Shown: positions 46,463 to 56,164 of the stretch, one piece after another
How positions within the stretch are numbered: the first letter of the stretch is position 1
How the letters are laid out: each line of letters starts with the position of its first letter
Assembly (NCBI RefSeq): GCF_002162315.1
Contig: NZ_CP021416.1
Coordinates: 806,001-870,000, forward strand
From: Sulfurospirillum diekertiae
GTDB lineage: Bacteria; Campylobacterota; Campylobacteria; Campylobacterales; Sulfurospirillaceae
Length of the DNA stretch: 64,000 nucleotides
Direction: 5' to 3'
The notes under the pieces: generated by a model
Databases searched by the model: none
Told to the model about the DNA's origin: nothing
What the model saw: only the letters and a program-made list of their open reading frames with translations
Translations under genes and position numbers: made by a program

Positions 46463-47532
46463 TCATATTGAATTCTCAATAAATTTTTTAAATAAAATGC
46501 TACCAATAATACTTGTTGTTATGCCCATAATTATTGATATGATAAAATAAAACCAATTCCTTTGTCTTTTAGTTTTTAGTTTTAGTTTTTCTACTTATCG
46601 CTAATGATGATAATAATACAAAACTTTTTGGCCTATTGTTAGCATTACTACCTATAAAGCCTCCTAAAATTATTGATATTATAAAAGAAGCAAATAAAAC
46701 TGCTGAAAATATATATGATAACTGAGTTTCTGTACCACCTATAACAAAATCTAGTAAATTATTTATTTTGTATGTAAGAAATTCTATAGGTTCAATAATT
46801 TCCTTTGCCTTGACATTTATATTTTCTAAGTACATATTTCGATATATGGAATATGTATTCCAAGCTCCAAATAGCATACTTGCAAAAAATAATAATCCTG
46901 ATAAGAATCCAATAAATGAACTATTTTTGTATAAAAATTGCTCAAGTTTACTTGGCATTTTTGTTAATGATTTAACATGCCCTGTTAATAAAGATTCAAT
47001 ATCGATTCCCCATGTCCTCTCTGTATGATTAATTCTACAAAATATTCCCGTTTGTTTGAAGTATCTTAATTGTCTAAATAATATTGAGTCTTCATCTTCT
47101 AAAACCAATTCAGTATCTGCATCAAATATTAAATTTATTTCTTGTTTTTCTGAAACAGATTTATTTTTTAAATTTTATTAAATATGTCCATGATAAGGCT
47201 ACGCCTATTGATTCTAACGGCCTGACTTCAGTATAATGCTCAAAATCTGCAATACTATTTAATAATACGGATGTGTCATCGTTATACAATATTTTTACTG
47301 TAAATTGAACTAGTTGAGCATCATTCTGTTGTTGAATTCTTTGTTCAATTAAATAAAAAGTATTAATAATATCATCCTTTGAAACTTCAAAAGTTCCTCT
47401 AAAGGCTTTTTCAATTGTTTGCGGTTTTCCAAGTAATCCAGAAATAAATGCTCCGAAATCATTTGGATTACATGGTAGAGTTACTGCAAAATTTTCTTGG
47501 CCATCTTTTTTAAATAAATCAATATCTGGCAT
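46463..47532 (-). pseudogene. Unknown membrane protein, two frameshifts
   Basis: As read, this is two genes: 47161-47532 (123 residues) and 46569-47108 (179 residues). Removing one T from the T6 run at 47164-47169 joins them (YLIKFKNKSVSEKQEIN...). Removing one base between 46573 and 46590 replaces the odd ending KTKTKN by NWFYFIISIIMGITTS, a third membrane helix, with a stop at 46463-46465. The whole protein would be about 355 residues: a soluble N-terminal half and three C-terminal helices. I do not recognise the family. It is AT-rich and lies next to an insertion sequence, so it is probably acquired. Confidence 0.6.
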
Positions 47533-47561
47533 ATATATTCCTTTATATATTAAACTATATT

Positions 47562-48477
47562 AGACATCTTGCAAAACTCAAATAAAAGGCACTAAAAATG
47601 CTTGGCAAAAGAGATGAAAAAATATGAACAAATGCAAAAGCATAAACCCAAAGATTTTAAGCGCCATATTGGCGTTAATGAAGAGACATTTAACGCAATG
47701 ATAGAGGTGTTTAGGCAATACGATGAGAATCGTAAAAAAGGATTAGGTGTGGGAGGGAGGAGATCTCTTTCGCCAGAAAATAAAGTACTTTTGATGCTTG
47801 GCTATTATCGTGAGTATCGCACCCTTGAACATATTGGATTTGATTATGGTGTGAGTGAATCGACAGCTTCGAGGATTGTGTGTGAAGTAGAAGATATTTT
47901 GATTAAATCTGGTAGATTTTCATTGCCAAGTAAGAGAGAACTTTATAAAAGTAATGTTGAACTTTCCTTTGTTGTCATTGATGCGACAGAAGTTCCATGC
48001 CAAAGACCCAAAAAAAGCAAAGAGAGTACTACTCAGGCAAGAAAAAGAGTCATACTCTAAAAGGACAGATTGTGATTGATAAAGAGGAGAGGATTATTTG
48101 TGTGCATACCGCTAAAGGTACTACACATGATTTTAGACTGTTTCAAGAATCTAATCTTCCCTTGATGCCCTGTACCTGTGCTTATGTTGATTTAGGATAT
48201 CTGGGTATTGCAAAAGAGCATAGCCATTGTCAGATTCCATATAAAGCCTCAAAACTTCATCCTTTGAGTGATGAGCAAAAAAAGAAAAACAGACAAAAAG
48301 CACGTGCTAGAATATGCGTTGAACATGTGAATGCTAAAATCAAAACATTTCAGATACTTACTCAAAAATACCGAAATAGAAGAAAACGATTCAATCTACG
48401 CTTTAATTTGATATGTGGATTAATCAACTTTGACCGTGGTTTTGCTGTGGAATACAAATGAGTTTTGCAAGATGTCT
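47562..48477 (+). mobile_element. IS5-family-like insertion sequence, 916 bp
   Basis: Ends are perfect inverted repeats: AGACATCTTGCAAAACTCA (47562-47580) and its complement (48459-48477). The flanks show a 3-base target duplication ATT on each side (47559-47561 and 48478-48480). Inside is one transposase in two frames. The element lies between the unknown membrane gene and the napA promoter. The family call is from the transposase; the terminal repeats and duplication are read directly. Confidence 0.88.
47602..48461 (+). CDS. IS5-like DDE transposase in two overlapping frames
   Basis: The first frame (47602-48060) holds the N-terminal helix-turn-helix region and the first catalytic Asp (VVIDATEVPC). 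The second frame (open from 47997 to 48461) holds GKKKSHTLKGQ, the second Asp in YVDLGYLGI and the Glu region (CVEHVNAKIKTF). They join at an A7 run near 48010-48016 by a -1 shift, giving RPKKKQREYYSGKKK. This may be programmed frameshifting, as in some IS5 groups, or a lost A. The start could be TTG 47602 or ATG 47614. Confidence 0.8.
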
Positions 48478-48618
48478 ATTATTTAATAACCATTATATAC
48501 TGCTGTGCTTGCGTTTAGTTAAATAAAAGGTGAGAATGGTTGCTTTCTTCTGCTTTGCCCCCTTTTTTTACATGTAAACCCCAAATCCCCACAAAATTAA
48601 ATTTACAAAACTAAAGTA

Positions 48619-48660
48619 TTGACTTAAGTCATAGATTGGATTTTTGCTTAGTGATAGAAT
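48619..48660 (+). promoter_or_regulatory. nap promoter: FNR-like box plus -10 element
   Basis: TTGAC-TTAA-GTCAT (48619-48632) is followed after 22 bases by TAGAAT (48655-48660), giving a predicted start near 48667 and a box centre at -41.5. Box, spacer and -10 spacing equal those of the nrf promoter. A palindrome copy lies upstream at 48568. Confidence 0.72.
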
Positions 48661-48691
48661 GACCTCGTAACTCAAAATAGGAGGTTTCAAT

Positions 48692-51481
48692 ATGTCGCTT
48701 TCAAGAAGAGACTTTTTAAAAACATCTGCCGCTGTGAGCGCTGCTGCTGCGGTGGGCATTAGCGTGCCTTCCGAGCTCAAGGCTGCAGGGGAACACGCCG
48801 AAAAAGATTGGCGCTGGGACAAATCTGTGTGTCGATTCTGTGGTACCGGTTGTGGTATTATGGTGGCGACCAAAGAGGGTAAAATTGTCGCGGTCAAAGG
48901 TGATCCAGCGGCTCCCGTCAACCGTGGACTTAACTGTATCAAGGGCTATTTTAATGCCAAAATCATGTATGGCGCCGATCGTCTTAAAGAACCACTTTTA
49001 CGCATGAACGACAAAGGCGAATTTGACAAACACGGTCAATTCAAACCTGTCTCATGGAAACGTGCGTTTGACGAGATGGAAAAACACATGAAAGCCGCGA
49101 TGAAAGCGGGCGGTCCAGAAGCCATTGGTGTGTTTGGTTCAGGTCAATACACGATTCATGAAGGTTATGTCGCCGCAAAATTGATGAAAGCGGGCTTTCG
49201 CTCCAATGCCATCGATCCTAATGCGCGTCACTGTATGGCTTCAGCCGTTGTTGGCTTTATGCAAACCTTTGGTATCGATGAGCCGGCAGGCTGTTACGAT
49301 GACATTGAACTGACCGATACCATTGTTACTTGGGGTGCCAACATGGCGGAGATGCATCCGATTTTGTGGTCAAGGGTGAGTGATCGAAAACTGACCTCTC
49401 CCGATAAAGTCAAAGTGGTGAACCTCTCTACATATACGCACCGTTGTTCTGACCTTGCGGACACGGAGATTATCTTCTCTCCAAGTACCGATCTTGCGAT
49501 TTGGAACTACATTGCACGTGAGATTGTTTACAATCATCCAGAAGCGATTGATTGGGATTTTGTGAAGAAAAATACCATTTTTGCAACCGGTTTTTCGAAT
49601 ATCGGTTATGGTATGAGAACGGAAGCTGAGGCTAAAAAATTAGGCTACTCCGATAAAGAACTTGAGATTATTAAAAAAGAAGAAGCGAAAGTTATTTCTG
49701 AGAAAGAAGCTCCAGGTCTTGCACACTTAGGTGTTAAAGCGGGCGATACTATGAAAATGGATAAAGCAGATGCTGCGATGCTTCACTGGGAAATTAGCTT
49801 TGAAGATTTTAAAAAAGGTTTAGAGCCTTATACCCTTGATTATGTTGCAAAAATTGCTAAAGGCAATCCTGATGAGACCATCGAGAGCTTTAAAGCAAAA
49901 CTGCAAACACTTGTAAGCCTTTACATTGAAAAAGAGCGTAAAGTTGTCAGCTTCTGGACAATGGGCTTTAACCAACATCAACGAGGTACATGGGTAAATG
50001 AACAAGCGTATATGGTTCACTTTCTCCTTGGCAAACAAGCCAAACCCGGTTCTGGAGCATTTTCTTTGACAGGACAACCGAGTGCGTGTGGAACAGCGCG
50101 TGAAGTCGGTACCTTTACACACCGTTTACCTGCCGATATGGACGTTTCGATTCCTGCACACAGAGCCGTGAGTGAGAAAATATGGAAATTACCAGAGGGC
50201 ACACTCAATCCAATGGGTTACCAACATATTATGAATATTCACAGACAAATTGAGAGTGGCAAGATCAAATTTGCATGGGTCAATGTCTGTAATCCATACC
50301 AAGACACAGCGAACGCTGAACACTGGATCAAAGCGGCTCGTAAAGCTGACAACTTTATCGTCTGTTCTGACGCGTATCCAGGAATTTCTGCCAAAGTGTC
50401 TGATCTGATCTTACCTTCTGCGATGATTTATGAGAAATGGGGCGGATACGGTAACGCTGAGCGAAGAACACAACAATGGAAACAACAAGTTCTCCCCGTT
50501 GGCGAAGCGATGAGTGATACATGGCAATGGGTTGAGCTTTCAAAACGCTTTACGATTGCAGATGTTTGGGGTGAACAACCAATCAAGGGTGGCAAATTAC
50601 CAAATGTTATCGAAGCGGCAAAAGCGATGGGCTATAAAGAGACCGATACTTTGTATGATGTTTTGTTTGCTAATGAATTTTTCAAATCTTTCAAAGCACA
50701 AGACCCTATTGGTGAAGGCTTTGATAACACCGAAGTCAACGGCGATAAACGTGGTGTCATGGGCAGTGACGGTAAAGAGTGGAAAGGGTATGGCTTCTTC
50801 TTGCAAAAAGCGATTTGGGAAGAGTACCGCAAGTTTGGGGCTGGTCATGGACATGACTTGGCTGACTTTGACACCTACCACAAAGTAAGAGGACTGAAAT
50901 GGCCTGTTGTCGATGGTAAAGAGACACAATGGAGATTTAACGCTAAGTATGATCCGTATGCTGCAAAAGAAAACAATGGTGAGTTCGCATTTTATGGAAC
51001 ATTTGCAAAAGCGATCAAAAAAGGTAACTTACTCAAACCAACCACCGAAGAGACATACCCGCTTAAAAATAAAGCGAAAATTTTCTTTAGACCGTATATG
51101 GATCCATGCGAAATGCCAGATGCGCAGTATGATACATGGTTGTGTACAGGGCGTGTGCTAGAGCACTGGCATAGTGGTACGATGACGATGAGGGTTCCTG
51201 AGCTTTACCGTGCTGTTCCTGAGGCACTTTGTTATATGCACCCAGAAGATGCGAAAGTGAAAGGCTTTATCCAAGGCGAATTGATTTGGATAGAGAGTCG
51301 CCGTGGATCATGTAAAGCACGTGTGGAAACCAGGGGACGTAATCGAACACCGCGTGGGCTTGTATTTGTTCCTTGGTTTGATGAGAAAGTTTTCATCAAC
51401 AAAGTATGTCTTGATGCAACATGTCCTCTTTCTAAACAGACGGACTATAAAAAGTGTGCGGTCAAACTTTATAAAGCATAA
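48692..51481 (+). CDS. napA: Periplasmic nitrate reductase catalytic subunit NapA
   Basis: Molybdenum enzyme that reduces nitrate to nitrite in the periplasm. The Tat signal SRRDFLK is at residues 4-10. The [4Fe-4S] motif CRFCGTGCG lies near residue 47, with the last Cys in LNCIKGYF. The Mo ligand Cys is in ARHCMASAV near residue 180. The length of 929 residues fits Campylobacterota NapA. ATAGGAGG is a strong ribosome binding site. It leads napAGHBFLD; there is no napC, so NapGH is expected to feed electrons. Confidence 0.96.
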   Translation: MSLSRRDFLKTSAAVSAAAAVGISVPSELKAAGEHAEKDWRWDKSVCRFCGTGCGIMVATKEGKIVAVKGDPAAPVNRGLNCIKGYFNAKIMYGADRLKEPLLRMNDKGEFDKHGQFKPVSWKRAFDEMEKHMKAAMKAGGPEAIGVFGSGQYTIHEGYVAAKLMKAGFRSNAIDPNARHCMASAVVGFMQTFGIDEPAGCYDDIELTDTIVTWGANMAEMHPILWSRVSDRKLTSPDKVKVVNLSTYTHRCSDLADTEIIFSPSTDLAIWNYIAREIVYNHPEAIDWDFVKKNTIFATGFSNIGYGMRTEAEAKKLGYSDKELEIIKKEEAKVISEKEAPGLAHLGVKAGDTMKMDKADAAMLHWEISFEDFKKGLEPYTLDYVAKIAKGNPDETIESFKAKLQTLVSLYIEKERKVVSFWTMGFNQHQRGTWVNEQAYMVHFLLGKQAKPGSGAFSLTGQPSACGTAREVGTFTHRLPADMDVSIPAHRAVSEKIWKLPEGTLNPMGYQHIMNIHRQIESGKIKFAWVNVCNPYQDTANAEHWIKAARKADNFIVCSDAYPGISAKVSDLILPSAMIYEKWGGYGNAERRTQQWKQQVLPVGEAMSDTWQWVELSKRFTIADVWGEQPIKGGKLPNVIEAAKAMGYKETDTLYDVLFANEFFKSFKAQDPIGEGFDNTEVNGDKRGVMGSDGKEWKGYGFFLQKAIWEEYRKFGAGHGHDLADFDTYHKVRGLKWPVVDGKETQWRFNAKYDPYAAKENNGEFAFYGTFAKAIKKGNLLKPTTEETYPLKNKAKIFFRPYMDPCEMPDAQYDTWLCTGRVLEHWHSGTMTMRVPELYRAVPEALCYMHPEDAKVKGFIQGELIWIESRRGSCKARVETRGRNRTPRGLVFVPWFDEKVFINKVCLDATCPLSKQTDYKKCAVKLYKA

Positions 51482-51489
51482 GTAATAAA

Positions 51490-52305
51490 ATGGAAACAAC
51501 AGATAAAATCGCAATCTCAGACCGCCGTAAATTCCTCGCTTTGATGGCTCAAAGTGGTGGATTCATGGCGTTGGGTGGCATGGTTTGGACAGGGTATTTG
51601 GAAGAGGCAAAAAGCGCTCCGTTGGTTTTACGACCACCTGCTGCAGTCTTGGAAAAGGACTTTATGCGCTTGTGCATCAAGTGTGGGCAGTGTGTTGTCG
51701 CATGTCCTTACCATACGCTTAGCCTTGCCAAACCGGGTGACACAAAGCCGTTGGGAACACCGTTTTTTATTCCTCGTGAAGTACCGTGTCACATGTGTAC
51801 GGATATACCGTGTGTACCTGTCTGTCCCACGGGAGCATTGGATGAGAAGAGTGTTTCTAAAATCACTGAAGGTGTCTTTGAACTGGACATCACCAAAGCG
51901 CGCATGGGACTTGCCGTCGTTGATGTCCAGTCCTGCATCGCATTTTGGGGAATTCAGTGCGACGCGTGTTACCGAGCATGTCCTATTATGGACAGTGCGA
52001 TTAAGTTAGAGTATAGACGCAATGAGCGAACGGGCAAACATGCCTATTTGACACCGATAGTCAACAGTCTTACCTGTACGGGATGTGGTTTGTGCGAGAG
52101 AGCCTGTGTCACTGAAAAAGCAGCAATCCATGTGTTGCCTTTGGAAATCGCCACAGGAAATATCGGCTCACACTATATTAAAGGCTGGGAGCAGGGGGAT
52201 GAGCAACGCTTAGAAAAAGCGAGTGGTGATGTTACAACGCATACCAAACGTAGCGAGAAGTCTGCGACAGACTACTTGAATTCGAATGAGGAGATGTTCA
52301 AATGA
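51490..52305 (+). CDS. napG: Ferredoxin-type protein NapG
   Basis: Fe-S protein of 271 residues with a Tat-like N-terminus (DRRKFLALMAQ) and four [4Fe-4S] motifs: CIKCGQCVVACP, CHMCTDIPCVPVCP, CDACYRACP and CTGCGLCERACV. With membrane-bound NapH it forms the quinol dehydrogenase that passes electrons to NapB/NapA in species without NapC. It starts 8 bases after napA and overlaps napH by 4 bases. Confidence 0.94.
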   Translation: METTDKIAISDRRKFLALMAQSGGFMALGGMVWTGYLEEAKSAPLVLRPPAAVLEKDFMRLCIKCGQCVVACPYHTLSLAKPGDTKPLGTPFFIPREVPCHMCTDIPCVPVCPTGALDEKSVSKITEGVFELDITKARMGLAVVDVQSCIAFWGIQCDACYRACPIMDSAIKLEYRRNERTGKHAYLTPIVNSLTCTGCGLCERACVTEKAAIHVLPLEIATGNIGSHYIKGWEQGDEQRLEKASGDVTTHTKRSEKSATDYLNSNEEMFK

Positions 52306-53135
52306 GAGAATGGATCAGAAGCCACCGTTTTATGATGGCACGACGCTTCACTCAACTGAGCATTCTTGGTTTGTTTGTGGCTGCCAATGGTTATGGGTTT
52401 AGGCTACTCAATGGTGATTTAAGCGCCTCTTTGGTGATGAAAAAACTTCCTTTAGCCGATCCTTTTGCCTTATTGCAGATATTAGCGACGGGTGCGATTG
52501 TAGGCATAGATGTACTTACGGGTGCAGCTTTGATCCTACTGTTTTACATGGTTGTCGGTGGGCGCGCATTTTGTTCATGGGTTTGTCCTCTCAATATGGT
52601 AACCGATGCTGCAAATGGAACACGAAGAGTCCTTCTTTTGGATAAAACCGTTGAAAAGAAGGTGTGGATGAGTCGTAATGTAAGGTATTGGGTTTTGGCT
52701 CTTAGCCTTATATTATCGTTTCTGACAGGCGTGGCTGCATTTGAAATGGTCAGTCCTATTGGGATTTTAAATCGGGGTATCATCTTTGGGATGGGCATGA
52801 GCGCGGCTCCTATACTTTGCATTTATCTGTTTGATCTTTTTGCCGTAAAAAATGGCTGGTGCGGACACATTTGCCCTTTGGGCGGGTTTTACTCTCTTGT
52901 TGGGCGTTTAAGTCTGGTACGTATTAAACACGACCACACGAAGTGTACCTTGTGCATGAAGTGTAAAGAGATTTGTCCTGAGAAGCAGGTTCTTGGCATT
53001 ATCTCCAAAAGGAGCGGTGCCATAACTTCAGGAGAGTGTACTAATTGTGGACGATGTGTTGAAGTGTGTGAGAGTGATGCACTCTCTTTTGGTGTGCGGA
53101 ATTACATTAACACAAATGTAGGAGAAAAAGAATGA
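52302..53135 (+). CDS. napH: Quinol dehydrogenase membrane subunit NapH
   Basis: Membrane protein of 277 residues with four helices. Two CxxxCP motifs (CSWVCPLN and CGHICPLG) sit at the membrane edge, and two ferredoxin motifs (CTLCMKCKEICP, CTNCGRCVEVC) lie in the cytoplasmic C-terminus. It oxidises menaquinol together with NapG. It overlaps both neighbours by 4 bases (ATGA type). Confidence 0.94.
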   Translation: MREWIRSHRFMMARRFTQLSILGLFVAANGYGFRLLNGDLSASLVMKKLPLADPFALLQILATGAIVGIDVLTGAALILLFYMVVGGRAFCSWVCPLNMVTDAANGTRRVLLLDKTVEKKVWMSRNVRYWVLALSLILSFLTGVAAFEMVSPIGILNRGIIFGMGMSAAPILCIYLFDLFAVKNGWCGHICPLGGFYSLVGRLSLVRIKHDHTKCTLCMKCKEICPEKQVLGIISKRSGAITSGECTNCGRCVEVCESDALSFGVRNYINTNVGEKE

Positions 53136-53656
53136 CTAGTATAAAAACGTTGATAATGGGTTCTTTGATAAGTATTATTGTGGCAAGCGGATGTGCGGTG
53201 TCGCAATCATACAATGAAGAGGATTTAGGGCTTAGAAAGGTGGATCTCTACAGCGAAAAAACCGTTGTGGGTGAGCCAACATCATACTCAACAGTGTCTG
53301 CTGGTGAGTCAAAAACGATTCAAAGGTCGTTTGAAAATGCACCTCCGTTGATTCCACATGATGTGGAAGGAATGCTCGATATGACGAAAGAGAACAATGC
53401 GTGTACGGGTTGCCACATGCCTGAAGTTGCTGAGGCAGTGAAAGCGACTCCGATTCCGAAGTCTCACTTTTTCGATATGAGAACGCAAAAAGTGCTTACA
53501 GAGATGAGTTCTGCACGCTATAACTGTTCAGCATGTCATGTGCCTCAATCTGCCAACGAGCCTTTGGTTCAAAATAATTTTAAACCAGACTATCGTAAAG
53601 AGAGTGAGAAAAGTCGTTCAAACCTCATTGATAACCTTAATGAAGGTGTGAAGTAG
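53132..53656 (+). CDS. napB: Dihaem cytochrome NapB
   Basis: Small electron-transfer subunit of NapA. Two haem motifs, CTGCH (about residue 91) and CSACH (about 133), are present. The N-terminus is a signal sequence with a lipobox-like SGC at residues 20-21, so it may be a lipoprotein, which is unusual for NapB; cleavage as a soluble protein is also possible. It overlaps napH by 4 bases. Confidence 0.92.
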   Translation: MTSIKTLIMGSLISIIVASGCAVSQSYNEEDLGLRKVDLYSEKTVVGEPTSYSTVSAGESKTIQRSFENAPPLIPHDVEGMLDMTKENNACTGCHMPEVAEAVKATPIPKSHFFDMRTQKVLTEMSSARYNCSACHVPQSANEPLVQNNFKPDYRKESEKSRSNLIDNLNEGVK

Positions 53657-53658
53657 CC

Positions 53659-54177
53659 ATGACAAATGGTAGCAGAAGAGGGGTTTTTACCTCTCTTTTT
53701 GGTAACAAAAAGGCGCAAAAAAATCAAAATGAGTTGTGTGTGCGCCCTCCTTACCATCATGTGGGGTATGAATTTTTGGATCATTGCGTTACATGTAAAG
53801 ATACGCCTTGCATGAATGCGTGTGAAGAAAAGATTATCGTCCTCTCTGCTGCCACCCATACCCCTTACTTAGACTTTACCAAAGGTGGATGTACCTTTTG
53901 TGAAGCGTGCGCAAGGGCGTGCCCAAGTGGTGTTTTAAGTCTTACATGTAACGATGAAAAAGATTTACATGTAAAAGCGAAGATTGATATAATAGCCTGT
54001 ATGGCATGGCATCAAAGTCTGTGCAATAGCTGTTTGGATGCGTGTGAACCTAGAGCCATTCAATTTTTAGGGCTTTGGAAACCGCAAATAGAGATGGATG
54101 TCTGTAATGGATGTGGCATGTGCGTCGGCATCTGTCCTAGTAATGCGATTATAATCCAAGAGGAGAAAAAGGCATGA
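53659..54177 (+). CDS. napF: Ferredoxin-type protein NapF
   Basis: Cytoplasmic Fe-S protein of 172 residues with [4Fe-4S] motifs CVTCKDTPCMNAC, CTFCEACARACP, and CNGCGMCVGICP. NapF is thought to help mature NapA before export. Three TTACATGTAA copies lie inside; one (53789) encodes the second Cys of the first cluster (VTCK), so the palindrome overlaps a functional residue. It overlaps napL by 4 bases. Confidence 0.92.
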   Translation: MTNGSRRGVFTSLFGNKKAQKNQNELCVRPPYHHVGYEFLDHCVTCKDTPCMNACEEKIIVLSAATHTPYLDFTKGGCTFCEACARACPSGVLSLTCNDEKDLHVKAKIDIIACMAWHQSLCNSCLDACEPRAIQFLGLWKPQIEMDVCNGCGMCVGICPSNAIIIQEEKKA

Positions 54178-55121
54178 AATTATTTCTGTTTCTAAATCTC
54201 TTGACAAGTGTGCTGTTAAGTGCAGCGTTAGTACCAGAACGAACAATAGAAACGGCTGGAACGGTACAACATATAGCTTTGGTTGAGGGAAAGATCATCG
54301 CAGGAACAAGCGCAGGAACTCTTGAGGTGTATCAACTGAGTGATGCGACCAAACTTTCTCAAACCAAATTTCCGAATATAAAAGATTTTACAGGCGATGA
54401 GGTTGCTCCTAAAGTTTTTTCAGTTGATATGCTAGGCAACACGCTTCTTGCTGTCGTTCAAGCCAGTAACGGTGCGCGTGAGTTATACCTTATAGAAGAG
54501 GGTAAGCCTAAAGTGCTCATAGACGCTACGGCTAATCTTTTCATCTCCAAAGCACAATTTGTCGATAAAAAGCACATTTTGGTGGCACTTCTCAGTAATG
54601 AGATTTTTTTGTGGGACATTCAAACGAAAAAAGAGATTTACCGCATTCAACCTTCCTCTTCACACTTTAGCGATTTTGCATTGAATGAAACAAAAAGTAG
54701 GGTCGCAAGTGCATGTGAGTCGGGTGAAATCACTCTCTTTGATGTTTTAAGTGGCAAAATTACTCAAGTGCTCAAAGGCGGTAATGTGGACAATGTTTAT
54801 ACTGTGGATTTTAAAAAAGATAAAGTGCTCTGTGCGGGTCAAGACAGACGTGGCATTGTTTACACTCTTCAAAATAGCACGTATGAACGATTTGATGGCT
54901 CGTTTCTCATTTATGCGGGAGCACTGAGTCCTAGCGTAACGTTGGGTGCGTTTGCCTTTAATGAACAGAATGATATTGTTGTGTTTGATCTTGCCACAAA
55001 AGCGAAAGTTCATACGCTTAAAGGGCAAAAAAGTACGCTCAATACCATCATCTTTGCGACGGAGAAAGAGCTTGTCAGTAGCAGTGACGATCAATTTATT
55101 ATGATTTGGAGAATCCCATGA
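54174..55121 (+). CDS. napL: NapL, secreted beta-propeller-like protein
   Basis: Protein of 315 residues with a signal peptide (cut near SA-ALVPERT) and repeated WD40/PQQ-like beta segments (IFLWDIQTKKEIYRI, ITLFDVLSGKI, FIMIWRIP). It occupies the napL position of Campylobacterota nap operons. Function is not well established; Wolinella NapL is described as dispensable. It ends ATGA with napD. Confidence 0.85.
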   Translation: MKLFLFLNLLTSVLLSAALVPERTIETAGTVQHIALVEGKIIAGTSAGTLEVYQLSDATKLSQTKFPNIKDFTGDEVAPKVFSVDMLGNTLLAVVQASNGARELYLIEEGKPKVLIDATANLFISKAQFVDKKHILVALLSNEIFLWDIQTKKEIYRIQPSSSHFSDFALNETKSRVASACESGEITLFDVLSGKITQVLKGGNVDNVYTVDFKKDKVLCAGQDRRGIVYTLQNSTYERFDGSFLIYAGALSPSVTLGAFAFNEQNDIVVFDLATKAKVHTLKGQKSTLNTIIFATEKELVSSSDDQFIMIWRIP

Positions 55122-55471
55122 ATATTTCAAGTATTGTGATACAAACAAAGCCTTTACATGTAAAAGAGATTATTGCGATTTGTGAGGCGAGTGATTTTTG
55201 TGACTACCATTTTCATGACGAGCAAACTGGCAAAATTATTGTCACGATTGAGGGTGCAGACCTTGACGAAGAGATGGCAAAAATGAAAAAAATTGAGCAG
55301 ATTCCTCATGTCATTTGCGCTGATATGATGATGGCTTACAGTGAAGATGAGCTCGATGTGGAAAGAGAAAAGCTAGCGCAATCCCCTAGTGTACCAGATA
55401 TTCTCAACGATGAAACGGTTGCCCTCAAAGATATTGTCTATAAGGGTGATTTGAAAAAGAAAATCAACTAA
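55118..55471 (+). CDS. napD: NapA maturation chaperone NapD
   Basis: Cytoplasmic chaperone of about 117 residues that binds the Tat signal of NapA. The N-terminal ISSIVIQTKPLHVKEI and the following ferredoxin-like fold pattern fit NapD. The ATG at 55118 overlaps the napL stop (ATGA), preferred over 55106. A palindrome copy (55154) encodes LHVK in a conserved region. Last gene of the nap operon. Confidence 0.88.
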   Translation: MNISSIVIQTKPLHVKEIIAICEASDFCDYHFHDEQTGKIIVTIEGADLDEEMAKMKKIEQIPHVICADMMMAYSEDELDVEREKLAQSPSVPDILNDETVALKDIVYKGDLKKKIN

Positions 55472-55480
55472 GGAAGGGTT

Positions 55481-56017
55481 ATGCAAACGATGTATCAGAT
55501 GTTTATTGAAACTATTGTGCCAAGTGATGAGCTTATTGTCTCTCGTACCGATTTGCATGGAAACATAACCTACGCCAATGAAACGTTTGCCCATATTTCG
55601 GGCTATGAGATTGATGAACTCATTGGAAAACCCCATAACATCGTTCGTCATCCCGATATGCCTCATTCCGTTTTCAGGACACTCTGGCAGACTTTGAAGC
55701 AAGAGCAGATGTGGAAAGGGTATGTCAAAAATCTGCGAAAAGATGGCGGTTACTACTGGGTTTACGCCGAAGTTTCAGGTGTCTATAAAGATGGCGTATT
55801 GGTTGAATACAAATCATTGCGAGCACCTATAGAAGAAGAGACGAAAATTAAGATGCAGCGCGAATATGATGAAAAATGTGAACAAGAAGAGGGAAAAAGC
55901 CGAGTTGTTGTCTATTTGAAAAGCGATATTGTTCATAAAGTTGAAACACTTGCACGTGAAAAAGCCTGTTTAGGCGATACGATCATGAATGACATTTTAA
56001 GCGATTCCCTCTTTTAA
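55481..56017 (+). CDS. PAS-domain protein (Aer/CetB-like)
   Basis: Soluble protein of 178 residues. A PAS domain fills residues 10-120, with FAHISGYEIDELIGKPHNIVRHPDMP, the signature of FAD-binding energy-taxis PAS domains (Aer, CetB). The remaining 50 residues look helical and might contact a receptor. No output domain. It starts 10 bases after napD with AAGGAAGGG, so it may be part of the nap transcript and report respiratory state. Confidence 0.8.
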   Translation: MQTMYQMFIETIVPSDELIVSRTDLHGNITYANETFAHISGYEIDELIGKPHNIVRHPDMPHSVFRTLWQTLKQEQMWKGYVKNLRKDGGYYWVYAEVSGVYKDGVLVEYKSLRAPIEEETKIKMQREYDEKCEQEEGKSRVVVYLKSDIVHKVETLAREKACLGDTIMNDILSDSLF

Positions 56018-56164
56018 TTCCTCCCTCTGGGTTGAAGTTGACCCTTCAATCCTCCCCATGATTTCATTAAGACTAAATCCTAGCCATTTTTATTTATGAT
56101 TTTATAATTAATAAAAGTATATTCTTATAATTATATTTAGTATAAATTATAATTAGGAGTGTCA

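Noticed and set aside
46569-47108. Independent small membrane protein gene
   Set aside because: Upstream sequence continues the same protein in another frame after one base is removed, and no start with a ribosome binding site is present.
48692-51481. Formate dehydrogenase instead of NapA
   Set aside because: The cysteine motif, length, ARHCMAS segment and the downstream GHBFLD genes all fit NapA; there is no FDH-type selenocysteine or FdhB partner.
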